NCBI RefSeq assembly: GCF_900129215.1
Contig: NZ_FQUQ01000004.1
Location: forward strand, 372,001-436,000
Source of the DNA: Pedobacter caeni
Lineage (GTDB): Bacteria; Bacteroidota; Bacteroidia; Sphingobacteriales; Sphingobacteriaceae
Direction of reading: 5' to 3'
Length of the DNA: 64,000 nt
This document shows, one piece after another, positions 52,319 to 61,500 of this stretch. Position 1 is the stretch's first letter, and every line of letters starts with the position of its first letter. Position numbers and translations under genes: made by a program. Under the pieces are notes generated by a model that had not been told where the DNA came from, did not search any database, and saw nothing but the letters and a program-made list of their open reading frames with translations.

Positions 52319-52508
52319 TCTTAATTTTTTTGATGTAAATTATTAATTTAATGGACAAAATGATCACCGCAACTGGAATTATTGCGCCTATGGTCGCTAA
52401 AAATAGACCAGCATGGCTGTAATACCGGCCAACAATGTAAATCTGATACCAGAAGTTGATCAGGCAGACCGCAATTAGGGCGATCAGGATGCAAAAAATT
52501 GTTTTCAT
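52257..52508 (-). CDS. Small two-pass membrane protein
   Basis: The 83-residue product has two hydrophobic helices (about 3-18 and 36-58) and a basic end (YIKKIKNEKSIYN). Its last 62 bases overlap the start of the SPFH-like lipoprotein gene, so the two may be coupled. No family was recognised. Confidence 0.45.
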   Translation of the reverse strand: MKTIFCILIALIAVCLINFWYQIYIVGRYYSHAGLFLATIGAIIPVAVIILSIKLIIYIKKIKNEKSIYNTLYRPNGFVPFFM

Positions 52509-52523
52509 GGTTTTATTTTGAGT

Positions 52524-52607
52524 TTATCGAACAATTGAACAAGCCAGGTAGATGATTATCCCTAAGATTGATAGGCTGACGACGATCGAAAATATCAACT
52601 TTTTCAT
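52524..52607 (-). CDS. 27-residue membrane microprotein candidate
   Basis: A short ORF (start MKKLIFSIVVSLSILGIII) is almost entirely one hydrophobic helix ending ACSIVR. It is on the same strand, 15 bp before the two-pass membrane protein gene. Length makes it uncertain. Confidence 0.3.
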   Translation of the reverse strand: MKKLIFSIVVSLSILGIIIYLACSIVR

Positions 52608-52939
52608 AGTTTCTGACTCTCCTTTAACGCTTTTAATTTGTGTACTATCTTGCTCCTATAGTTCTTGCCATGGCTATTTATTTTAAAATCTCACCTCAAT
52701 AGTTGTTTATTACTTTTCAATTAAATAGTTTACACAAAAATCATCCCTATGTCGTTACTTCAGACCTAAATAGGGCCAAATATTCCGTGAGTTAGTTGCT
52801 TGGAAAGTACTTCTTAATGTATTAAATTCTAATAGTTTCTTTTTGTAATTTCTGAATTATTGACAATTAATACTTGAATTTTATTATTGTAATAATTTTC
52901 TTTTTACTGCTTTATAATGAAATTATTTAAATTTTAATT
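52608..52939. other. AT-rich intergenic gap
   Basis: About 330 bases with no supported gene between divergent small genes. Probably contains promoters for both sides; no exact consensus was identified. Confidence 0.3.
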
Positions 52940-53185
52940 ATGATAGATTTAGACAATTTTAACCTAAACAAATTCGAAGTAAACGAAGGTGGTTTGTTAG
53001 CAGCAAGTCTTGAAATGACCATTTTTCAGCGTGCTGCCATTCAAGTTATTTTAAGAAATCAAGCTGAAATGGCCCACAAACTTGACCCAACTATAGATGA
53101 AGAGATATACTTCAAATCTTTAATGGATGAGACTATAAATGGTCATGATCAACTTAAGGCAATGATTTATTCCAAAATAATTTAA
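52940..53185 (+). CDS. Small hypothetical protein
   Basis: The 81-residue product (start MIDLDNFNLNKFEVNEGG) is acidic and helical, without signal peptide or membrane segment. No family was recognised. It is the only plus-strand gene between the island and the prophage, and is followed by 259 bases without a supported gene. It could be host or phage-derived. Confidence 0.45.
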   Translation: MIDLDNFNLNKFEVNEGGLLAASLEMTIFQRAAIQVILRNQAEMAHKLDPTIDEEIYFKSLMDETINGHDQLKAMIYSKII

Positions 53186-53444
53186 ATCAGATTTAAAGTG
53201 TTTATGATGACGGATGGAAAGAACCAATTCTAACCGTCATTATACTGGTTACTTTTCGTCTTAATCCTATTGATATCCCCTACCTTTAATTGGAAACAGA
53301 TCATATTCATGTTCACAAACGAGAAGACCATCTTCATTATAGTTCTTTTATAATAAAAAAAGCACCTCTTACATTGGACTTTTTATCCTGAACCCGGTAG
53401 AGACCAAATATTGATCTTTCAATGATATCAACATATCAATCGCA

Positions 53445-54014
53445 TTAATAATACCTTTTCAGCCAATAAAACATAGAAAAACCAATCATCACAAGTATTC
53501 CCGCTCCAAGTAGGTAAGGCCAGACCGCAACAGGGCTTTTCTGTACTATCGCGCTGGATTGCTCTGATTTTGAAATTCTCCCCGAAGATTCCGACTGCCT
53601 GATCTTTCTGACCTTATCATTCTTTACAATCGTTTCTTTATCAAATTTAACCGGGAGAGAACGGGCGTTCAATGTAGCGGTAGCAGAAAGAATACCCGTT
53701 TCAGGCTGAAGCCTCAGCTTCACATCAACAAAATCACTCTTAATGATATGGAGGCCATTAAAGAGACTATCCAATATAAAAGGAGTCTCTTGTTCTATGA
53801 TTTGAGCAGGGACCATTATCAATGTATCAGATTTTTCCCGGATAGTGATGATGGACTGATCACTACTCCAATCCTTAAGCGTACGCTTCTCCGTGGACCT
53901 GATCTCTCCTTTACTGTATTCGGTTGATTTATACACCTTCCGAAACATACCACAGCCGGACAACAAAACAATTGCCAGCAGCAATTGAAAGCGCTTCGAA
54001 TATCTGTTTTTCAT
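53445..54014 (-). CDS. Lipoprotein with C-terminal membrane anchor, spanin-like
   Basis: The 189-residue product begins with a lipoprotein signal (LLAIVLLSGC, Cys21) and ends with one transmembrane helix (VWPYLLGAGILVMIGFSMFY) plus a basic tail. A protein tethered in both membranes is the layout of a unimolecular spanin, which fuses inner and outer membranes in lysis. The location at the end of a lysis/tail cluster fits that. The middle is beta-rich and unrecognised. Confidence 0.5.
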   Translation of the reverse strand: MKNRYSKRFQLLLAIVLLSGCGMFRKVYKSTEYSKGEIRSTEKRTLKDWSSDQSIITIREKSDTLIMVPAQIIEQETPFILDSLFNGLHIIKSDFVDVKLRLQPETGILSATATLNARSLPVKFDKETIVKNDKVRKIRQSESSGRISKSEQSSAIVQKSPVAVWPYLLGAGILVMIGFSMFYWLKRYY

Positions 54015-54052
54015 AGTAGTTTTTTTAAAGTCATTCTGACCTGTTTAAGAAA

Positions 54053-54090
54053 GAAACTGGTTGCAGTTCAAAAGATCTGCAACCAGTTTC
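54053..54090 (-). terminator. Terminator after the beta-helix gene
   Basis: GAAACTGGTTGCAG at 54053-54066 pairs perfectly with CTGCAACCAGTTTC at 54077-54090, 6 bp past the beta-helix gene stop, with T-rich sequence after it on the minus strand. Confidence 0.75.
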
Positions 54091-54095
54091 GCTAG

Positions 54096-55400
54096 CTATT
54101 GGGCACCCACTCCTGGTAAGAGCGATACAAAATTTACGGTATCTGCCACCGCTTCCTGCTGCGTAGGAAAGTAATAATTGTTCTCCTCACGGGTGATCGG
54201 GGAGCCTCCCATGTTAATCATGTTTCCAATCGGATGCCAAACCGTATCCTGCTTATACATCTGGAAACCAAGATTATTGTAATACTCAAGTGTCCCTCCA
54301 GTAAAGTAAAGATCAAGCAATACCCCATCCCAGTCGTGGGAGGTATTCATGAGGCCGGCTGTGTTATTATAAACCTTTCCATTTGTCGGCTTAATCCTTG
54401 ACGGATACTGAGCCATATAACCCTGCATCTGAGGACTGAACTGCAACTCAAAGGCACCATACTTCCAGCTATTCCAAACCACATTATTATAAATCTGCAC
54501 ATCTTTAACGTCATTGCCGTAAGACACTCCCCAGGCACGAATCGCATTTCCCTGATGGTTTGTGATTTTATTATCATGGAAAGAGCCGTTCCCCATCATC
54601 TGAAAAATACCGTTATGATATCCGTTTGGCGCATTTGGATCAGGAAATGACCTGTTAATGTTGTCAATAAGATTATGTGCAACTTCATAATTTTCAGCTT
54701 GCCCCATCCAGACTACATTTCCAATTCCCGGGCAATCTTTGATTACACAATTAAGAAACTTAAAATTCTTCATTAAGTTCTGGATTCCCTCATCAGCAAA
54801 TGCACCGTAACAGTTGAATCCTGTACTCGTATTCTCGAAACGAAGTCTTTCCATTTTCCAATTCATGGAAGCAGTGCTGTCTGTACCATCATAAACCAGC
54901 CTGTTATGATAGGAAATTGTATAATCACCTACATTTTTAAAGCTCATATCGTGGAAATAAACATAATTACTGTGATTCTGAACTGAGATTGCCCGATAAG
55001 GCTGGTTAGTCACAGAAATACCCCAGAATTCCAGGTGATCGGCCTGACCGATATCAACAGAACCACCAGGCAAGTTCACCCCTGTTCCATCAATTTTAAC
55101 ATTTGTTGCTTTTGGGATGGAGATGTAAGAATAATTTCCTGGTACAATTTTAATATTAATGTCTACCAATGGATCCAGAATCAGCTGTCCGGAACCGGTG
55201 CCGACACTAACGAAGACTGGGTCTACCGGAGGTGCTACTGCCGTTGCATAAGCTTTCAAAAAGTCGGTGCTGGATATGGAGGGGTAAGCAATCTTACCAT
55301 CCGAATAGGTAATTTTATCTGATGATGTGGTATAGGTAATCACCTGACCGTCGATAATAATAGAGCCAGACTGCTCTGCAATTGTTTGTTGATTGTTCAT
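54096..55400 (-). CDS. Right-handed parallel beta-helix protein
   Basis: The 434-residue product starts with a short phage-baseplate-like head (about 1-60). It then has repeated strands typical of pectate-lyase-like beta helices: YSYISIPKATNVKIDGTGVN, AISVQNHSNYVYFHDMSFKN, YEVAHNLIDNIN, GSFHDNKITNHQGNAIRAWG, VQIYNNVVWNSWKYGAFE. There is no signal peptide, which favours a phage tailspike or particle protein over a secreted enzyme. Catalytic residues could not be assigned. Confidence 0.75.
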   Translation of the reverse strand: MNNQQTIAEQSGSIIIDGQVITYTTSSDKITYSDGKIAYPSISSTDFLKAYATAVAPPVDPVFVSVGTGSGQLILDPLVDINIKIVPGNYSYISIPKATNVKIDGTGVNLPGGSVDIGQADHLEFWGISVTNQPYRAISVQNHSNYVYFHDMSFKNVGDYTISYHNRLVYDGTDSTASMNWKMERLRFENTSTGFNCYGAFADEGIQNLMKNFKFLNCVIKDCPGIGNVVWMGQAENYEVAHNLIDNINRSFPDPNAPNGYHNGIFQMMGNGSFHDNKITNHQGNAIRAWGVSYGNDVKDVQIYNNVVWNSWKYGAFELQFSPQMQGYMAQYPSRIKPTNGKVYNNTAGLMNTSHDWDGVLLDLYFTGGTLEYYNNLGFQMYKQDTVWHPIGNMINMGGSPITREENNYYFPTQQEAVADTVNFVSLLPGVGAQ

Positions 55401-55504
55401 GTTTTTGTTTTTATGTATTAATTTGTTTAAGAATTTCAGGTCATAGCGATCCCCTTAGCCCCGAAATAAAGGGCTATTCAGCTGTTTGTCCGTCTCGTTT
55501 TATA

Positions 55505-55687
55505 TTAGTTCAACTGATACTCTTTCACCAACATTTCCAGCTCCCTGACCTTCACATTAATGCTGTCAAGTTTTAAGTGAATAGGTTCGATATATGTCGC
55601 TTTAAAGATTTTTTGCGTTCCCTGTTTGCTCGAGGAAGCCCCGGATACCATCAGCATAAATACAGTGATCATAAATAGCGTTCTCAT
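55505..55687 (-). CDS. Small exported protein in the lysis cluster
   Basis: The 60-residue product has an N-terminal signal helix (MRTLFMITVFMLMVSGASSS) and a short helical end with LDSINVKVRELEMLVKEYQL, a possible coiled coil. Its ATG overlaps the stop of the holin-like gene (ATGA). It could be a small spanin or lysis accessory protein. Confidence 0.5.
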   Translation of the reverse strand: MRTLFMITVFMLMVSGASSSKQGTQKIFKATYIEPIHLKLDSINVKVRELEMLVKEYQLN

Positions 55688-56061
55688 TTCCTTTTATTTT
55701 TGTTAAAGTATTGTTTAACGGATTCAACTGTTCCGTTTAAATTGATCAGAGAGGTATCTAATCTTTTGCTGTTGCTGTCTTGTTGTTCCTTATACGGAGC
55801 CAGTTGCCTTGGAAGCTCCCGTTCTACACCTTTTGCCACTGCAACGTTTATCTTTTCATTCAGCATGGTAATGTCCTGAATCCTCAACCTGTTCATTTCA
55901 TTGATCACATTGTATTGCCAGAAGTTCAGTCCGACAGAAAGGAGTAGCATTGTTGCAAAAGGATTCTGCTGGACTGCAAAAAACAGTCGGTCAAACATCC
56001 TTTCGAACCAGGCGGCCTTACGATCAATCATATCTTGTTTTGTTTCTATCTCCTCTTCCAT
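55684..56061 (-). CDS. Holin-like membrane protein
   Basis: The 125-residue product has one hydrophobic helix (about 33-52, NPFATMLLLSVGLNFWQYNV) after an acidic N-terminus and a long polar, partly coiled tail. It sits directly after the endolysin gene (TAATG junction) and before the small exported gene, so a role in phage lysis, as holin or regulator, is likely but inferred. Confidence 0.55.
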   Translation of the reverse strand: MEEEIETKQDMIDRKAAWFERMFDRLFFAVQQNPFATMLLLSVGLNFWQYNVINEMNRLRIQDITMLNEKINVAVAKGVERELPRQLAPYKEQQDSNSKRLDTSLINLNGTVESVKQYFNKNKRK

Positions 56062-56531
56062 TATCTTCCAATTTCAAAATGCATCCAATCATAATTTTTC
56101 TCTCTTCCCAATGAGATAAATCCTTGTTTATAGAAAATATCAATCATTGGTTTATATTCCGGCCGGGCAAAACGTGCAGTTCTGGAGCTTTCTTTTAGCA
56201 AATTCCGGTCAGGGTCAAGATCTATCGCAGTTCCCCAGGAATGCCGGGAAAGAGTGGTCTTACTTCCTCTCATTAATCTGTAGTTGAAACATCCGCCATA
56301 CAGGTCGATACCCAGGTCGACAATTCTTTGGTAACCATAGTACTGAAGAATATCTTCGAAAACGGCCAGCAAGGAATCTGCAATTAATTCATGACATTGT
56401 ATTTGCGTAACTACGCTGTTCTTTTCCCAGGCAACCCTCATTTTATAAGGAAGTTTTATCGTTTTCAGATAGCCCTTACCTGTTGGATTCGGGATGCCAT
56501 ATTTCTCATTCAGCTGCTCGGTAGTTATCAT
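56061..56531 (-). CDS. M15-type peptidase, phage endolysin
   Basis: The 156-residue product has the VanY/M15 zinc site: SRHSWGTAIDLDPD (His97, Asp104) and DWMHFEIG (His151). The N-terminus MITTEQLNEKYGIPNPTGKG is typical of phage peptidoglycan hydrolases. There is no signal peptide, as expected if a holin releases it. It cleaves peptide cross-links of the cell wall. It starts the lysis cluster, after a terminator at 56613. Confidence 0.88.
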   Translation of the reverse strand: MITTEQLNEKYGIPNPTGKGYLKTIKLPYKMRVAWEKNSVVTQIQCHELIADSLLAVFEDILQYYGYQRIVDLGIDLYGGCFNYRLMRGSKTTLSRHSWGTAIDLDPDRNLLKESSRTARFARPEYKPMIDIFYKQGFISLGREKNYDWMHFEIGR

Positions 56532-56612
56532 ATTCGTATCGTCTTATTGTGCTATACAAATTTACAAAAACCACCTATCAAGCTCAATTTTAAGGTTTTA
56601 CAACTCACACTT

Positions 56613-56652
56613 TATAAAGAGAAAGCCAGATCATTGCTGGTTTTCTCTTTAT
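56613..56652 (-). terminator. Terminator between tail and lysis genes
   Basis: ATAAAGAGAAAGCCAG pairs with CTGGTTTTCTCTTTAT across an 8-base loop, one wobble, 13 bp past the stop of the gene at 56665-57063. Confidence 0.8.
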
Positions 56653-56664
56653 CTGAAGCGTAGA

Positions 56665-57063
56665 TTACCCTACAAGTCCGATCAACACCTCCAGCTCGTT
56701 AGTGGTTAGCGTTGGGTTCTCATTGAACAGTTCCTGCAAGTGGTTTTCGGTAAACAGTTTTGCTTCTTTTTCGGTTACATCCGTTGCATCTTCAGAGAGC
56801 TTTTTAAGTGCCTGATTAACGTTGTTTACATCATTAATGCTTCTTGCTCCGGAAATGGAACCATCTGCATTGGGTGTTAGTCCACTTTCCGTATAAATTG
56901 CTTCCTGAAGCTCATGAAACTGTTTCACGGCAACAGAAAGTCTGGCTTTTAACTTGATCACCGGAAAGAGCAGTTCTGAACCCAGTGATTTGATGGTACA
57001 TTTTCCAAGAATGGAAGAAATGGCGTTTGCTTTGCTGTAGCTGATGGTTAAATTGTTGCTCAT
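56665..57063 (-). CDS. Phage-associated hypothetical protein
   Basis: The 132-residue product is soluble and helical with a central coiled region (LKARLSVAVKQFHELQEAIY) and a helical end (TTNELEVLIGLVG). No family was recognised. It follows the gene at 57066-57344 by 2 bp, and the pair probably encodes small late proteins. Confidence 0.55.
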   Translation of the reverse strand: MSNNLTISYSKANAISSILGKCTIKSLGSELLFPVIKLKARLSVAVKQFHELQEAIYTESGLTPNADGSISGARSINDVNNVNQALKKLSEDATDVTEKEAKLFTENHLQELFNENPTLTTNELEVLIGLVG

Positions 57064-57065
57064 GA

Positions 57066-57344
57066 TTAGATAGTTGTGTTTAAAATGGTGGTCATTTCGG
57101 TTAATACGGTAGTAGCAATTTCTGCATCGTGATTCATGCCTTGAAATTGAATAGACTGGCTATTGCTTGTCATACTGGCATTGATGTTTACATTTTCTCC
57201 GTCAACAGTTTTATTGCCATACATGTTAACCGATTTCGGGGTAGTTTCTCCCTCTTCAACATTGTAAGAGAATGTCAGGGCAAATCCTGATAATGTAGCC
57301 TCGTCTACCTTGGACGTGATCGTACTTTTGTTTGTTCTTGTCAT
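57066..57344 (-). CDS. Small phage-associated hypothetical protein
   Basis: The 92-residue product from ATG 57344 (start MTRTNKSTITSKVDE) is polar and beta-rich (GFALTFSYNVEEGETTPKSV, VNINASMTSNSQSIQFQGM). It resembles a small particle or tail accessory protein, but no family was recognised. A longer frame starting at 57380 is possible. Confidence 0.5.
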   Translation of the reverse strand: MTRTNKSTITSKVDEATLSGFALTFSYNVEEGETTPKSVNMYGNKTVDGENVNINASMTSNSQSIQFQGMNHDAEIATTVLTEMTTILNTTI

Positions 57345-57427
57345 ATTATTTATTTTTCTATAATGAAGTCCTGACCACAATACATATGGCTATCAGACTA
57401 TTGATTGATACTACTTTTTACATTGTT

Positions 57428-58585
57428 TTATATTGCACATTGGAAGCCCTGCATTACTTTAACACCATCTGCGATAAACCAGGTTGACCCGCCACTGTCT
57501 GCATACCAGCCTACCGGTATAATATTCTCCTTTGATGCATCTGTAAACAAAATTTCCTTTTTTGTCGTTAGCACTCTGTAGGGGGTGATTTGGTTTGTAT
57601 TATTAGCCACGCTATTACATGCATCCTGATTGCTACTTCCAAACCAGTATGACAAAGACCATCCTTCAGTCAACAGAGACTCATAAGCCGGATCCGTAGG
57701 TGGCCATTGATTCGCAAAAGGCCCGCTTTGCTGTATGCTTCCCATAGATACAATCTCATTTCTGTCTCTTTCCGCAACATATTGAACATCGTACCAGCTG
57801 GCCCCGTCGCTATAATAAACCGCCCCGGCATCAACTCCATCATTTAAAATTTCGGGATCATTACTGAATAATCTTGCATACATACCAAAGGATCCCCGAT
57901 CAGTTGTGTATGTTGCATTGTTTACACCGTAATTGGCTGCAGCCTGAGAAGCAAAGTCTCCCCTGGACAAAACTATTTTTCTGACACGTACTAAGAAATA
58001 GGTTTCAGGTCCATTGTAGACACCTTCCTCATTAGTAATTACTCCTCTGATCCGTACTTCCCGTCCCGCCTCCATAAATTCAGTAGTTGTAAAATTAAAA
58101 TCACCTTCTGAATTTTTGGCCAATGAACTGATTGGAAAACCTTGCGACCATACTCCATTGCCTATTTTGTATTGCCATGATAGCTGTGAATTACTAAAAT
58201 ATGACGACCTGAAGAAAATATCTCCGGTAACCTGTTGAATTCTAAAATTAGTGATATAAGGCTCCTTTGTCCACCCTAAAGTATTTAACCCCGAATCATT
58301 GAATGTCCTTTTAGACTGACCTAAAGTAGATCCGTAAACATCAACGATTCTATTCGTTCTGTGCATTTTTTCGTTCTGACCTCCAACAATACATGTTCCC
58401 CAGAAACCATGGTACATTGTTCCGCCATAGTTTGCTGTAAAGGCAATCACATCATCCAGATAAAACAATGATTTTATCTGGGCCAGACTCCACTGAGCTT
58501 TGGCCGGATTGATCTTCATTTCTACATGATTACTTCCCCGAAACCTTGCTTCTACCTGAAAGTAATTATTAATCTCTGCTCCCAT
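57428..58585 (-). CDS. Phage tail-associated protein
   Basis: The 385-residue product is beta-rich without a signal peptide. The middle (VRIRGVITNEEGVYNGPETY) resembles fibronectin-type or Ig-like strands. Part of the end (RGDFASQAAANYGVN near residue 212) recalls domains found at the ends of Bacteroidota secreted and phage receptor-binding proteins. It begins 2 bp after the stop of the giant tail protein, so it is probably a distal tail or receptor-binding component. Confidence 0.55.
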   Translation of the reverse strand: MGAEINNYFQVEARFRGSNHVEMKINPAKAQWSLAQIKSLFYLDDVIAFTANYGGTMYHGFWGTCIVGGQNEKMHRTNRIVDVYGSTLGQSKRTFNDSGLNTLGWTKEPYITNFRIQQVTGDIFFRSSYFSNSQLSWQYKIGNGVWSQGFPISSLAKNSEGDFNFTTTEFMEAGREVRIRGVITNEEGVYNGPETYFLVRVRKIVLSRGDFASQAAANYGVNNATYTTDRGSFGMYARLFSNDPEILNDGVDAGAVYYSDGASWYDVQYVAERDRNEIVSMGSIQQSGPFANQWPPTDPAYESLLTEGWSLSYWFGSSNQDACNSVANNTNQITPYRVLTTKKEILFTDASKENIIPVGWYADSGGSTWFIADGVKVMQGFQCAI

Positions 58586-58587
58586 AT

Positions 58588-61500
58588 TTATATTGTTATT
58601 CCTGATAAATTACCGATCCATATTGCGGCTTCTCCTGGAGCCAATGTTGGTGCAACTGTAGGTATTTTCAACGCCGCCGTTGCTTTCAATACCGGAGAGG
58701 TAACCGAAGCTGTTGACGAGAAATCACCCCATTGGCTAAATGAAAACTTCCGCACGTTCCGATCTCCAAAATGCATCCCTATATAATCGATGCCACCTTC
58801 ATTTTGATAATAGGCAAGACCGTGCTCTGGCGCATTTCCAAGTCTCCATATATTGTTATGCCCCTGGTTATAGGCACCATTCTCATACCCACCATTTGTT
58901 CCTGTCCCTGAGATCATTTTATTACGTGTCCAGATTCCTTCACCGATAGCTGATGCAGTCTGCCCAGCAATAACAAATAAGGCTTGATGTGACAGGCCAG
59001 ATATGGATTGACCTCCTGCATTTGAATGTGTCCAGGCGATACCATACATATTTGCCAAAGAACTGCCATCTTTAGCCGGCTGATAAATTCCGCCCATGCT
59101 AAAAACAGCCTGATATTTTGTTGCATCATATACGCCAACCAGACCAGCACCAATGTTATTAACCTGATATCCTTCACTGGTAAGCATGAAATTATCACAA
59201 TAAAACACCTTACCTCCATAGGTCCTTACATAAGAGGAATCAGCCATATAGATACCACCCCCATAATCCTGGCTATACCAACCTGTAGCCCCCAGACTTC
59301 TGAACCAGTTTGTTGCATTTACTGAACCTGAAACGCCACTGTCATGTCCAAATACACCTCTTGTACCCGCAACTAAACCGCCAGCTACGACCGCACCTGT
59401 AACGTTCGCATTTGAACTCGGATCCATTCTTAATGACCAGCTACCTGCCGAATTCAGTAATCCAAAATTATTTGAGCCATCACCATGTATCGCCCCACGC
59501 ACATTATTTTGGCCACTACCGGAAAACTCCAAATAAGCCCCTTCGGCAGTATCCGAATAAATCCTCCATTGAGAAGAACTCAAAGCATATATACCATTAA
59601 GGTATGTTGAATTGTAAAGTCCGGACTGACCAGCTGCATAAAACCAATTACCCGATTTTACCGATCCTTGAGCTGTGATATTCCCTTCAGTGATTACATG
59701 ACTGTTAAACCAGGCTTGTCCGGTGGAGAGGCTTATTCTTGATTTCACAACCGAATTTTCCGCAAAATTAATCGTATGGCCAAATGAAGAGCGTTTCTCA
59801 TATTCGTAACCCAATCCATAGTAGTTGTCAAGCCCGATCCAATTTCGTCCAATAGTCCATAATATCTGATCTCCTGTATTGTTCATTTCGTAGTTACCTA
59901 CTGCATTTACATATCCCTGAGCCTTAAAAAACGTGTTTGTTTGAATACTTCCGGTTACAGCAAGATCACTGGCTATATCCGTTCTGCCATCAACAGATAG
60001 TCTACCGTTTTGCACATAAAACCCTTTATTCCCATAAGTTCTGATCCAATCGTTATCATTCATCATTATTCCACCACCATGAACTTCGTGATACCAGCCT
60101 CTTCCAGAAGTTAAAGACCTGAACCACGAACCAGAATAATTTTCACCTAAAGTTTTCGAGTTACCTAAAACATCTAAATTACCTCTAACCTGGGCGTAAT
60201 TATTAGCTGTTAAATCTCCAAAAACTGTTATATTCTTAGCTCTAAAACTCTCGTAATCAGTACCAGGGTTATTCCTTATTTCTATAACACCGTCGCTCCC
60301 CAAAGCTATTTGGGCAGCAACCCTACCTCCCCAATGAAATGATAAATTTGGACTATATGTACTTTCAAAAGGCCTGAAAACTTCTAAATTCGCCGTATTA
60401 TAGGATGTCCCTGCCCCTCCTGCAAACTGAACCTTGTCAATATTCCATCCGTTCCATAATATCGGCCTCCAAACTGAGCGTGTACCATTGTCACCGTTTA
60501 TCGTTCTAAAAGCCAACTGACCTCCACCATCGTAGGAACTATTTAATTGCAGTCCGTAATTGGTACCAAACTGCCCCAGGAAGCCAGTATAAGGAGCGTT
60601 AACAGCATAAGTAAAAGAAGAAGTATTCCAGTCTACTGTATTGGCATCTACACCGAAAACATCATTCAATTGGTGATATCTCCCACCCTTATCCATGCCT
60701 AAGCCATTTTGAATACGGGTAGCACTTGTATAACTCCATACATTATCTTTGATGGTCATTATAGCATCAAAAGTATTATTCCCAGTGCTTGCATATGCGT
60801 TTTCAGCCCAATACGTTGCTCCCCTTACGTTGAAATTAGCAGGATTGTAAACGTATGCGTCATTAGGCACATTTGATCCCCACATCCATGCTGGTTGCCC
60901 CGGTTGACCTTTCCAATTAAATTTCATGGAAGCACCGGAATTATCAACAGCCTGTGCTACATCTGAGATTCTTGCCGAATCTACTCTAACCCCATAAGTA
61001 CTAGAGCCATTGAAACCCATTAATATCGGATAGCCCTCCACCCATGGTGCTGCTGAATTGATTCTATTCGCATGAAGATCTCCTGCAGAATTATCTGCGA
61101 TAACATGGCTGTTTCCAAAATACGCCCATCTCAAATTAGTAGATACACTGACATCAAAAGTTCTGTTTCCAGGTCCGTTATTAATCTCATTACCATTAAT
61201 GGAGTTACGATAAGCAAAAGACCCAAGACCAAGAAAGGCTTGTACTGTCCCTGCATTATAGTAATTATAGGAAGCAGTCGTTCCTGACAATCCTAAAATA
61301 CCAGCCAATGATCCACTGGCAGCACCAAAATTCTGTGACCAGCCATTGTGAAGTATTGAATTAGAAGCCGTTGTTGCTGTAGCTGCATTTCCTGTAATAC
61401 TGATTCCCCAGGTACCAGAAGCATTCCCTCCACCAACAAAGGCATAACGGGCATCACTTTGTGCCTTTGTATAATAATTTGTTAAATCAAAAATATCCCC